Shown here piece after piece: positions 16,272 through 24,196 of a DNA stretch of 64,000 nt (its first letter is position 1; each line of letters starts with the position of its first letter). The stretch is from Geoglobus acetivorans (lineage in GTDB: Archaea; Halobacteriota; Archaeoglobi; Archaeoglobales; Archaeoglobaceae), in the NCBI RefSeq assembly GCF_039641995.1, contig NZ_CP087714.1, forward strand, positions 1,488,001-1,552,000, in the 5' to 3' direction. The notes beneath the pieces are model-generated. The model saw only the letters and a program-made list of their open reading frames with translations, was not told where the DNA came from and searched no databases. Both the position numbers and the translations under genes were made by a program.

Positions 16272-17573
16272 ATGAAGTTTCTCGACCTCGACGAACTCAG
16301 CGAGGAGGACAGGCTTCTGAAAGAAGAGGTGCACCGCTTTGCTCTGGAGGTGATGAGGCCAGCGTCCATAGAACTGGACAGAATGGAACCGGAGGAGAGG
16401 ATCAAACCCGGCTCCCCGTACTTCAAGGTTTTCGGGGAGATGAAGAGGCTCGGTTACCACAGGATAACAATCCCGGCGGAGATGGGCGGTGTGGATCTAA
16501 CTCCCCTCCAGAGGTACATGATAATGGAAGAGCTCGGGTGGGGGAGCCTGGGACTCGCAACAGCAATAGGCGTTGATCAGATTCCGTTTGCATGTGCTGC
16601 ACTCTTCGGCCCTCCTGAAATTTACGATGAGCTTGTGGTTCCCTGGCTTGAGGATGACAGGGGGAAATACCACGGATGCTGGGGCGTGACCGAGCCTGAG
16701 CACGGCAGTGACTACCTTATCGCTCTGAGAGAGGATGAGGATCTCGTGAGAAGGTTTGGAAAGGGCAATGTTGTCGCTGAAAAGGATGGAGACGAGTGGA
16801 TAATCTCGGGCCAGAAGTCTGCATGGGTCTCTTCAGCTCCCGTAGCCACTCACTGCGGGTTGCATGCCCAGCTAAAGGATGGAAAAACCCTGCTCGACGG
16901 GCTGTTCTGCATCGTGCCCCTCGATGTGGATGGGGTGAGGAAGGGTAAGCCCGCGGACATGCTCGGAATGAGAGACGACCCGCAGGGAGAGCTTTTCTTT
17001 GACAGCGTGAGAATTCCTGAAAGCCACGTTGTTGTTGCCCCAGGCTTCTTTTACGGGGTGTTTCTTGACCAGCTTCTCTGCCTGACGAGCTGCGGGATGG
17101 GTGCTTTCGCGGTAGGTCTTGCGAGAGCTGCGTTTGAGGAGGCTTTGAGCTACGCGAGGGAGAGGGTGCAGGGGGGTGTGCCGCTCATCAGGCACAAGAA
17201 CATCAGGCTGAAGCTCTACGAGATGTTCGAGAAGATAGAGACCGCAAGGTACTACGTTCGCAAGGTCACCGAATACACCCACCGCAGGATAATAGACGAG
17301 AGGACCGCCGATGCATCTCCAAGACATGCGAGGGCGGCGCAGATATATGCCAAGAGGATTGCATTTGAGGTGGCCAACGATGCATTGCAGATTTTTGGCG
17401 CCTCTGGGCTCAGCAGAGAGTTCATTGTCGAGAAGCTGTTCAGAGATGCAAGAGCCCTGCAGATCGAGGACGGGACTGTGGAGGTTCTGAGCCTTGAAGC
17501 AGGAGAAGATGTTGTTGAGAACTACGAGAAGGACTACTACGATGTTGAGAGAGTTTCGAGATGGTATGAGTAG
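16272..17573 (+). CDS. acyl-CoA dehydrogenase
   Basis: 433 residues with the three acyl-CoA dehydrogenase domains: N-terminal helices (MEELGWGSLG...), the beta domain with GCWGVTEPEHGSD and the substrate/flavin segment WISGQKSAWVS, and the C-terminal helical domain ending in IFGASGLSREFIVEKLFRD-type FAD contacts. Oxidises an acyl-CoA to the enoyl-CoA with FAD, passing electrons to ETF. ATG 16272 lies 25 bp after a TATA box, so the gene is probably leaderless; upstream in-frame codons are unlikely to be translated. Followed after 13 bp by an acetoacetate-decarboxylase-like gene, suggesting one operon. Substrate not predictable. Confidence 0.88.
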   Translation: MKFLDLDELSEEDRLLKEEVHRFALEVMRPASIELDRMEPEERIKPGSPYFKVFGEMKRLGYHRITIPAEMGGVDLTPLQRYMIMEELGWGSLGLATAIGVDQIPFACAALFGPPEIYDELVVPWLEDDRGKYHGCWGVTEPEHGSDYLIALREDEDLVRRFGKGNVVAEKDGDEWIISGQKSAWVSSAPVATHCGLHAQLKDGKTLLDGLFCIVPLDVDGVRKGKPADMLGMRDDPQGELFFDSVRIPESHVVVAPGFFYGVFLDQLLCLTSCGMGAFAVGLARAAFEEALSYARERVQGGVPLIRHKNIRLKLYEMFEKIETARYYVRKVTEYTHRRIIDERTADASPRHARAAQIYAKRIAFEVANDALQIFGASGLSREFIVEKLFRDARALQIEDGTVEVLSLEAGEDVVENYEKDYYDVERVSRWYE

Positions 17574-17586
17574 GAGGTGGTGGAAT

Positions 17587-18333
17587 ATGCTGAGGGGAAT
17601 TCCGTTTGATTCTCCGCTTTACGAGGTGGATGAGGAGAGGGGGATAGAGTACAGAAACTGTGAAGCAATAACTGCCTTTTTCACAATAAAGGGTGACGTG
17701 AGCGAGATCCTGCCCGAAGGCCTGAAGCCCTACAGCGACCCGCCGCAGGGAGGGGTATGGATTTCCCACTACTCGTTCAGCACCCTCGGGGAGTACCGGG
17801 AGTTCATAAGCACGATTCAGGTTGAGGATGAGAGTGGTGACATGGGCTATTACATCCCGTACATTTACGTCACCAACGACGCTGCAATGGCTGCTGGCAG
17901 GGAGATAGCCGGAGCTCCGAAGAAGCTGGCGAGGATAGATCTGAGGAAGAGCTATGATGTCGTTCAGGGCATCCTCGAGAGACCTGAGGGAACGAGACTC
18001 GTCACATTTACGATGAAACCTTCGGCCAGAGCCACAGGAGGGCTTATTGACCTGGTTCTGCCCAAGCCCACGTACCTGTACTCCGTCAGGCACCTCCCGC
18101 CGATAAACGGGAAGGGCGGTGTGACCCAGCTTGTGAAGTGGTATGCGGACATAGACTTTCACACCGATCCAAATGGGGAGAAGGTGGTTTTCGCCGGAAC
18201 TGCGAGTGTGAGCTACGATGTGCCCTCTTCAATTGATCCAGTGCATAAAATCGAGATAGATGAGGTGCTGCTCGCCATATACTTCCAGTTCGACATGAAG
18301 CTGGGGTTTATGGACATAGTGAGGGACTACTGA
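17587..18333 (+). CDS. acetoacetate decarboxylase family protein
   Basis: 248 residues. AGREIAGAPKKLARI (K112/K113) corresponds to the lysine pair of acetoacetate decarboxylase, in which the first lysine forms the Schiff base and the second lowers its pKa. The hydrophobic barrel region around it is also family-like. True decarboxylase activity is not assured, since relatives include aldolases and dehydratases. GGAGGTGG six bases before ATG 17587 fixes the start. It follows an acyl-CoA dehydrogenase, so the pair may act on a branched or beta-keto acyl compound. Confidence 0.75.
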   Translation: MLRGIPFDSPLYEVDEERGIEYRNCEAITAFFTIKGDVSEILPEGLKPYSDPPQGGVWISHYSFSTLGEYREFISTIQVEDESGDMGYYIPYIYVTNDAAMAAGREIAGAPKKLARIDLRKSYDVVQGILERPEGTRLVTFTMKPSARATGGLIDLVLPKPTYLYSVRHLPPINGKGGVTQLVKWYADIDFHTDPNGEKVVFAGTASVSYDVPSSIDPVHKIEIDEVLLAIYFQFDMKLGFMDIVRDY

Positions 18334-18403
18334 TCTGATATGCCCTGATAAACTCTGGAAACCTTCATTTCATCAATCCCGGCATGAGTCATGGGGGAGG
18401 AGT

Positions 18404-18943
18404 ATGAGGCGTGTGCTTCTGCTTGTGGCTCTCCTCGCAGTATTGCTCTCCGGATGCTCGACTGAAGAAAAGAAAGCAGAGGAGAATCTCATCGTTAAAA
18501 CCGTATTTAACGAGGGGAGTGAAATTCCCAGAAAATACACGTGTGATGGGTTGAACACAAACCCGTCTCTGCACATCGGTGGGCTCAAGAGCGAAGTTAA
18601 GAGCCTGGCGGTAATAGTGGACGATCCGGACGCCCCTTCCGGTGTGTTCACCCACTGGATTGCCTGGAACATCCCTCCTGTGGGTGAAATACCCGATGAA
18701 ATCCCCAGAGAGGGTGTGGTCAGTGCCCCCGTAAAAATGGTTCAGGGCGTCAATGATTTTGGAAGGCTCGGTTATGATGGTCCGTGCCCCCCTGAAGGTC
18801 AGAAGCACCGCTATTTCTTCAGAGTTTATGCTCTCGACACCACGCTCGATCTGAATCCCGGGGCGAGCAGGGAGGAGCTGGAAAACGCCATGAAGGGTCA
18901 CGTGATTCAGTACGGGGAAATCGTCGGGGTTTACAGGAGATGA
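18404..18943 (+). CDS. PEBP/YbhB family lipoprotein
   Basis: 179 residues. An N-terminal signal peptide ends in the lipobox LLSGC (Cys at about residue 18), so the protein is probably lipid-anchored outside the membrane. The mature part is a phosphatidylethanolamine-binding/Raf-kinase-inhibitor-like fold: DDPDAPSG with THW, GP(C)PPEGQKHRYFFRVYALD and a terminal GEIVGVY strand. These proteins bind anionic ligands; activity in archaea is unknown. GGGGGAGG precedes the ATG by four bases. Confidence 0.8.
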   Translation: MRRVLLLVALLAVLLSGCSTEEKKAEENLIVKTVFNEGSEIPRKYTCDGLNTNPSLHIGGLKSEVKSLAVIVDDPDAPSGVFTHWIAWNIPPVGEIPDEIPREGVVSAPVKMVQGVNDFGRLGYDGPCPPEGQKHRYFFRVYALDTTLDLNPGASREELENAMKGHVIQYGEIVGVYRR

Positions 18944-18993
18944 GTTTACTATCTAGTGCCATAATTTATCTACTTGTTTTTCAATAATCCATC

Positions 18994-20628
18994 ATGAACC
19001 TTGCCCGTGTGGATCTGAGCAGCAGGGATGTCAGGATTTCGAGAATTTCGGAGAGGGACGAGAGGGAGCTCATAGGTGGAAAAGGCATAGCCACGAAGCT
19101 TCTGCTCGGCATACCGCCAAAAATCGACCCCCTGTCACCTGAGAACGCAATTATATTTGCCGTAGGGCCAGTAAACTCCTTCAGACTGTCCGGAGCCTCA
19201 AGAATGACTGCTGTTTTCAAATCCCCCTTAACGGGCGGTTATGGCGAGAGCCAGTGCGGTGGTTTTGCACCCCATGAAATGGCACTGACGGGAATTCACC
19301 TTCTCATGCTTGAGGGCAGGAGTGAGAGACCGGTTTACCTGGTTGTTGAGAATGGGGGTATCGAGATAAAGTCCGCAGAACACCTCTGGGGGCTTGATGC
19401 GTTCGAGACTGAAGAGGCGCTCAGGAGAGATGAAGGCGGAGAGGTAATCGCCATCGGGCAGGCTGGCGAGAATCTGGTAAGATTCGCCTGCATAACTCAC
19501 AGGAGGGGCAGACAGTTTGGGAGAGCTGGAGGAGGTGCGGTTCTCGGCTCGAAAAGAGTGAAGGCCATCGTCTTTAAAGGAGACGGAAAGAGCAGGGTTG
19601 ACACGGAGTTTGAGGAGTTTCTTGACATGCAGGTGATTTCAAAGCTATCCGCTCTGCAGGAGTACGGGACGCCGAACATCATGTGGCTGGTGAACAGATC
19701 AAAGAGCCTGCCTTCGTATTACTGGGAGGAGTCCGAGTTCGACATTGAGGGCATTGACGCTGAGGCGATGCTCAGGTACTTTGTCAGGAGAAACGCCTGC
19801 TTTGGCTGCAGGGTTGCCTGCGGAAGGATAAGCAGGACTGAACAGGCTGAGGTTGAGGGGCCCGAGTACGAGACGCTCTACTCCTTCGGCTCCTTGCTCG
19901 GCAACTCTGATCTGAAATCCATAATTGAAGCTAACGAGCTCGCCGACAGGCTGGGAATGGACACAATATCTCTGGGAAACGCTATCGGCTTTGCGATTGA
20001 GCTGAGCAGGCTTGGAAAGATTAACGAGAATCTGGACTTTGGTGAAAGCCAGAAATACGTCGAACTCGTCAGAAAGGTCGCTTTCAGGGAGGGCATTGGA
20101 GACATGCTGGCAGAAGGTGTTGCGGGAATGGAAAAGCTAACGGGAGTTGAGGGTGTGCACGTGAACGGACTTGAGCCTCCTGCCTACGATCCCCGAGGAA
20201 TTTTCGGCGTGGCTTTGGCATATGCAACCTCCCCAAGAGGAGCCTGCCACATGAGGAGCTGCGCCTACAGGCCAAACCTTGCCGGGCAGCTAAACAGGCT
20301 CTCCCCGGAAGGGCAGGCGAGGCTGGTTAAGGAGCTTGAGGATTTCTACGCTGTTGTTGACAGCCTGGTTTACTGCCGCTTCCTCACACTGCCGCAAATA
20401 GGGATGGGCTGGGAGGATGTGGCAAGGCTGCTGGAGATTGCGACGGGCAGGAGATATGAGGTGGAGCAGCTGAAAAGGATAGGCCACAGGATACACAGCT
20501 TAGCATGGGAGTTCAACAGGAGGGAGGGGATCGAGTATGGAAAGATGCCTTCCAGGTTCTTTGAGTACGGGCTGAGTAGAGAGGACTTCGAGAGGATGCT
20601 TGGAGAATACAGAAAACTCAGGGAGTGA
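18994..20628 (+). CDS. tungsten aldehyde:ferredoxin oxidoreductase family (short form)
   Basis: 544 residues. GGKGIATKLL and SPLTGGYGESQCGG belong to the N-terminal AOR domain. C269, C272 and C276 (CFGCRVAC) plus a cysteine near residue 460 (VYCRF) form the [4Fe-4S] site; DPRGIFGVAL is the pterin/Mg-binding motif. The bis-tungstopterin centre oxidises an aldehyde to the acid using ferredoxin. It is about 70 residues shorter than the second AOR in this window, and its DPRG loop continues as SPRGACH rather than NRGGCH, so it is a diverged paralogue with unknown substrate. Probably leaderless (TATA near 18960). Confidence 0.85.
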   Translation: MNLARVDLSSRDVRISRISERDERELIGGKGIATKLLLGIPPKIDPLSPENAIIFAVGPVNSFRLSGASRMTAVFKSPLTGGYGESQCGGFAPHEMALTGIHLLMLEGRSERPVYLVVENGGIEIKSAEHLWGLDAFETEEALRRDEGGEVIAIGQAGENLVRFACITHRRGRQFGRAGGGAVLGSKRVKAIVFKGDGKSRVDTEFEEFLDMQVISKLSALQEYGTPNIMWLVNRSKSLPSYYWEESEFDIEGIDAEAMLRYFVRRNACFGCRVACGRISRTEQAEVEGPEYETLYSFGSLLGNSDLKSIIEANELADRLGMDTISLGNAIGFAIELSRLGKINENLDFGESQKYVELVRKVAFREGIGDMLAEGVAGMEKLTGVEGVHVNGLEPPAYDPRGIFGVALAYATSPRGACHMRSCAYRPNLAGQLNRLSPEGQARLVKELEDFYAVVDSLVYCRFLTLPQIGMGWEDVARLLEIATGRRYEVEQLKRIGHRIHSLAWEFNRREGIEYGKMPSRFFEYGLSREDFERMLGEYRKLRE

Positions 20629-20710
20629 GCTTCAGCACTCTCAGTTAACCATTGTCTTTTCTGCCTTGCATCAAAAAGACCAAATACTAGGGGTTTGCAG
20701 ATTTGGGGTT

Positions 20711-21130
20711 GTGAACGAAAAGAGGGTAGCAAGATATCTTGACAAATTGGGGCACATGAAAGAAAGGATTGGAGATGTTATTGCGTGGATCGATGAGGCA
20801 GAAGAAGATAAGAAATCAAGACTTGCAGTTTACAAAGCCTTTCAGGAGGCCGTTGAGGCTGCTTGTGATCTCATATCCATGTCTTTGAAGGATTCCGGGT
20901 ATCCGCCAAAAGACGATTACTCTAACTTCGAAAAATGGGGAGAACTGGCTGACAGGAGAATATCCGACTGCCTGAAGGTGGCAAATGGTTTGAGGAACAG
21001 GCTCGATCACCATTACAACGGGCTCGATGATAAACTCGCTCTCGATTCGATGAGGGACATCATACCTTGTCTTGAGGAGTTTATTCAGGTGATGGGGTCA
21101 TGGCTGGAAAAGAAGTTGCAGACCAAGTAG
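20711..21130 (+). CDS. hepT: HepT-type HEPN toxin
   Basis: 139 residues from a GTG start, the usual HepT length (about 140). The helical bundle has the RNase motif R95-N-R-L-D-H100-H-Y102, an exact Rx4HxY, the pattern in which the tyrosine is AMPylated by MntA. It is followed by a partner nucleotidyltransferase overlapping by 31 nt. HepT is an RNase toxin neutralised by polyadenylylation. A TATA-like CCAAATACTAG lies about 25 bp before the GTG, so a leaderless mRNA is likely. An open frame extends further upstream to 20600, but those residues are not HepT-like. Confidence 0.8.
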   Translation: MNEKRVARYLDKLGHMKERIGDVIAWIDEAEEDKKSRLAVYKAFQEAVEAACDLISMSLKDSGYPPKDDYSNFEKWGELADRRISDCLKVANGLRNRLDHHYNGLDDKLALDSMRDIIPCLEEFIQVMGSWLEKKLQTK

Positions 21131-21510
21131 CAAGGGATTTTGAATTTCTCAAAGATAGAGTGCTCGCGGTTCTGATTTTCGGTTCGGCGGTAAGTGAAGC
21201 AGAAGCGGGAGATGTGGATGTGTGCATAGTCGCCCCCAGTGGTTTTGACCTCAGGGAGGTTTTCATGAGGGTAGACGTCGCCGGAAAGAATTACGATGTG
21301 TGGCTTTTCGAGGAGCTGCCGCTCTACATGAAGATGGAGGTTATCCTAAACCACGTGGTTGTGTACTGCAGGGACATTTTAGAGCTTTACGAGTACTTTT
21401 ACTTTTTCAGAAAGCTGTGGAAGGATCAGGAGAGGAGAAACCGGTTGACAAAAGAGGAACTTGGAGAAATGCTTAGAGCATTCGCAGGAAGACAGAGAAG
21501 ATCAGCGTAA
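21100..21510 (+). CDS. mntA: MntA-type nucleotidyltransferase antitoxin
   Basis: 136 residues. The minimal nucleotidyltransferase core is visible: FGSA (G28, S29) followed by D38-V-D40 as metal ligands; the spacing is two residues shorter than the usual GSx10DxD. In HepT/MntA modules it transfers AMP to the HepT tyrosine and silences it. It overlaps hepT in a +1 frame, which ties the expression of the two proteins together. The last ~20 residues are basic. The shortened spacing is the only oddity. Confidence 0.78.
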   Translation: MAGKEVADQVARDFEFLKDRVLAVLIFGSAVSEAEAGDVDVCIVAPSGFDLREVFMRVDVAGKNYDVWLFEELPLYMKMEVILNHVVVYCRDILELYEYFYFFRKLWKDQERRNRLTKEELGEMLRAFAGRQRRSA

Positions 21511-21532
21511 ACCCGGACATTCCCACCAGAGG

Positions 21533-21544
21533 TTAAAAAAGAAA
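21533..21544 (-). terminator. T-rich terminator of the cooT-gap operon
   Basis: Minus-strand TTTCTTTTTTAA lies 6-17 bp past the GAPDH stop codon, between it and the converging mntA gene. Archaeal transcription ends at T-rich tracts of this type without a strong hairpin. Confidence 0.4.
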
Positions 21545-21549
21545 GTGGG

Positions 21550-22557
21550 TCAGACAATCCCAAGCGTCCTGTTTGTTTTCTTTATGCTCTCCCACTTGTC
21601 GGCAAGCTCAAACATCGCTCTTATTGCGTCGATGTTTTCTGGCACAACTATCGCCTCCTGATGGATTGCCTGGGTTATGTAAAGCTCGCCATCGTGGAAG
21701 TTGATGCTCTCTCTCCAAACAGCGTTCTCGAAAAGATCATATCTCAGCCTGTACTCTCTCGCAAATTCTATTATTTTGGCAGTAGAGGTGAATCCCTCCT
21801 CCTTGGAGAACAGCATTATCCTTGGCTCCTCCTCGAACCTCGCTATGACGTCATCCGGATTCACATCGCCATCTATCTCGACAGCTATGCTGTGCAGGTG
21901 CATGAGCGTCGTGGGAACCTTGAAAGCCGTGGTCACAATGTTCACGTCTGGAAGCACAGTCTTAACGTCCTCGGCATGATGGGATGGAAGCTTTACAGGA
22001 TCAGGCATTATTCCATTCACGAGTCCCTTCTTGTCTTCTTTGGGATCCACAACTCTTCTTATCATCGTCGCCCTCACCTTCTTCAGGCTGTACATGTCCT
22101 TCAGAATCGACAGAACTCTTGCAAGGCCTGTTGTGTTGCAGCTCACAACCCTTACAAAGTTCTTGCCCACAGCATCGTCGTAATTCGCAAGGGCGCTGAA
22201 CGAAGCCTCAGCAATATGGGCCTTCTCCCCGCCCTGGAATATTGCCTTGACTCCCGCTTTTTCATACAGTGGCTTGTTCTCAGCCCCGACCTTTCCGGGG
22301 GAGCAGTCAACAACGATGTCGGCCTTCTCAAGCAGATCCTCAATTGTGCCCTCGACCTTTATTCCGGCGTTTTCGAAAGCCTCAACCCTGTCCGGGATTG
22401 CCGCGTAGAGCGAGTACTTTTCTGCCCCCATCCTTGCCTCAAAATCTGGCCTGGTTTTGGTAACTCCGACGACTTCCATATCTCCCTGAAGGCTCACAGC
22501 ATCTGCAACCCTTTTTCCAATTGTCCCGTAACCGTTTATCGCAACCTTAACCTTCAT
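21550..22557 (-). CDS. gap: glyceraldehyde-3-phosphate dehydrogenase, archaeal type II
   Basis: 335 residues. [12 protein letters not shown] (residues 9-20) is the Rossmann dinucleotide loop, and C140 in SCNTTGL is the catalytic cysteine. The archaeal type II enzyme converts glyceraldehyde-3-phosphate plus phosphate to 1,3-bisphosphoglycerate, here most likely for gluconeogenesis. It follows CooT with an ATGA overlap. Confidence 0.93.
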   Translation of the reverse strand: MKVKVAINGYGTIGKRVADAVSLQGDMEVVGVTKTRPDFEARMGAEKYSLYAAIPDRVEAFENAGIKVEGTIEDLLEKADIVVDCSPGKVGAENKPLYEKAGVKAIFQGGEKAHIAEASFSALANYDDAVGKNFVRVVSCNTTGLARVLSILKDMYSLKKVRATMIRRVVDPKEDKKGLVNGIMPDPVKLPSHHAEDVKTVLPDVNIVTTAFKVPTTLMHLHSIAVEIDGDVNPDDVIARFEEEPRIMLFSKEEGFTSTAKIIEFAREYRLRYDLFENAVWRESINFHDGELYITQAIHQEAIVVPENIDAIRAMFELADKWESIKKTNRTLGIV

Positions 22558-22745
22558 TCTCCACCCTCCACAACGATTTTATGACCTCTGAAGTCCATCA
22601 ACACTATTCTACCCTCAACCTCGCCATATTCGCCAAGAAGACCCCACATTTTAATTTTTCCGTTTTCGACCTCTATCCTGACAACGTCTTCCATCACGAC
22701 TTCCTCTTTTTCTCCCTTCTTAAGAATGACCTTTGACTCGCACAT
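22554..22745 (-). CDS. CooT-like small metal-binding protein
   Basis: 63 residues beginning MCESKV, the conserved N-terminal cysteine of the CooT family of nickel-binding homodimers, with an all-beta remainder ending KIVVEGGE. CooT is linked to nickel insertion in CO dehydrogenase in bacteria; here it precedes gap and overlaps it, so the link to central metabolism is not explained. The ATG lies about 24 bp after a TATA-like TTTAAGTATT, so it is probably leaderless and heads a two-gene operon. Confidence 0.75.
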   Translation of the reverse strand: MCESKVILKKGEKEEVVMEDVVRIEVENGKIKMWGLLGEYGEVEGRIVLMDFRGHKIVVEGGE

Positions 22746-22784
22746 GATTTAGAATGGGGTTCAGAATACTTAAACTCTCCTTTC

Positions 22785-23072
22785 TCAACCTCCTGCCCTT
22801 TTCGACATGAGCTTTTCGCGGAATTTCTCAAGCATCTTTCTTTCCGGAAATACCACTCTGTAGAGTTTCAGACCAAAATGGGATTTTCCGCAGCTTTGAA
22901 TAATGATATTCCCCTGAGTGGTCTCAATTCTGTCATTGTCGACCTTGAACTTCAGATCCAGCTCTGCAAGAATGTCCTTGATAATTTTCAGGATCTCCTC
23001 TTTGCTTATGCCGGTTATTATCTCTATAGCACACACCTCGCAATCTTCGAACTGTAGAGGCACTCGGAGCAT
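22785..23072 (-). CDS. unknown small protein coupled to the radical SAM gene
   Basis: 95 residues with two nearby cysteines (ECEVC-like, residues 10-14) and a conserved-looking SCGKSHFGLKLY stretch. It begins inside the radical SAM gene (49-nt overlap), with a GTG at about 23036 as a possible later start. Position suggests a helper in AOR cofactor maturation, but no family is recognised. Confidence 0.5.
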   Translation of the reverse strand: MLRVPLQFEDCEVCAIEIITGISKEEILKIIKDILAELDLKFKVDNDRIETTQGNIIIQSCGKSHFGLKLYRVVFPERKMLEKFREKLMSKRAGG

Positions 23073-24157
23073 GAGATGTTATTTGCGTAGCAGTCTATGT
23101 TATTCTTGGCATACCAACATCCCGCAACATAGGGGCAGTCAGCACACCACGGGAAACTGTCGCTCATACCCTTCCTCAGCCTTTCGAATTCAGATATTTT
23201 CTGGAGTGCATCATCGATTTCCTCTTTATTCAGATCAGACACGACAAATTCTCTGATGTCCTTCCAGTGATTGTTGACGAATTCCCTGTGGCTGTATGCA
23301 AAGCTCATGCATGAGGACACCTTTCCATCTGCCCTGACAAAAACTACGTCTTTGTACGGACACTCTCTTTTTTGTGAATCCCCGAAAAACTCTGCTTTCT
23401 CCAGCTTTACGCCATAATCTTTTGCAATTTCTTCACACTCCATGACCGTCTTTTCTGCTTTTCTGGCAAGGGCAATTCGGTCTCTGCTTTCGAGAATGTA
23501 GAGCATGTTTATTGAATACCCCCTGTCGTAGATTTTTTTAAGGATTTTCTGATATTCTTCCTTGTACATGCCCCTGCCTCTGCTCCAGTCCTTTATTGCT
23601 CTGATGATGAAATCTCTGTCGAGTTTTTCGACCTCCTCCACACAGAATCTGCTACCCTCAAAGTAGAGGGCCTTGCTGTATATCTCCCTGTTGCCTGCAA
23701 CGACATTCGTCAGCTGGACTGATGCTCCGTAACGTGCAGAAATCTCAACGAGTTCTTTCAAAACCTCTATGTTGTCCCTTGTCACCACGATCTGGGTTAC
23801 TGCCTTTTCTCCGACCTTTTTCAGCTTCCTTTCGATGCTCTCGAACACGAGCCCCCTTCTGTGCCTTGCGTCAAAGTCTATCGATATTGCAAGTCTGTCA
23901 GCCATCTCGGCAACTTCCTCAAATCCGGTGTCAACCATTCCGTTTGTGCTGATCAGGATTTTTCCATTCATCATTCTGAGTATCTCCTTGAGGTGTGGAT
24001 TGAGAAGGGGTTCGCCATATCCATAAATAACGACCTCATCAGCGTCGCCAACCTTTTCAGCGACAGAAAGGGGCACGTTTCTTGCAAGATCTCTTTTTCT
24101 GAAGCAGTATTCGCAGTTTAAGTTGCAGGATGTGGTTACCTCAAGCTGAATTTTCAT
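23024..24157 (-). CDS. radical SAM protein next to AOR (cofactor-modifying type)
   Basis: 377 residues. C11, C15 and C18 (CNLNCEYC) bind the radical SAM cluster; GYGEPLLNPHL is the second conserved strand. The C-terminal 60 residues contain about nine cysteines (WCADCPYVAGCWY, CYANNISCSEC), a SPASM-like or related auxiliary cluster domain. Radical SAM genes beside AOR are known as AOR cofactor-modifying proteins in Thermococcales. It is transcribed right after the AOR gene (39 bp gap). The role in tungstopterin processing is inference from that family and position. Confidence 0.78.
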   Translation of the reverse strand: MKIQLEVTTSCNLNCEYCFRKRDLARNVPLSVAEKVGDADEVVIYGYGEPLLNPHLKEILRMMNGKILISTNGMVDTGFEEVAEMADRLAISIDFDARHRRGLVFESIERKLKKVGEKAVTQIVVTRDNIEVLKELVEISARYGASVQLTNVVAGNREIYSKALYFEGSRFCVEEVEKLDRDFIIRAIKDWSRGRGMYKEEYQKILKKIYDRGYSINMLYILESRDRIALARKAEKTVMECEEIAKDYGVKLEKAEFFGDSQKRECPYKDVVFVRADGKVSSCMSFAYSHREFVNNHWKDIREFVVSDLNKEEIDDALQKISEFERLRKGMSDSFPWCADCPYVAGCWYAKNNIDCYANNISCSECLYSSKIARCVL

Positions 24158-24196
24158 TGGAAAAAATTGGTTGAAAATAGAATATATAATTTTACG

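Noticed and set aside
18389-18901. Long minus-strand frame opposite the PEBP gene
   Set aside because: It is antisense to a gene with signal peptide, Shine-Dalgarno and family motifs, and its own protein has no recognisable features.
21661-22584. 307-codon plus-strand frame opposite GAPDH
   Set aside because: Antisense to the gap gene with clear catalytic motifs; low-complexity product without domains.
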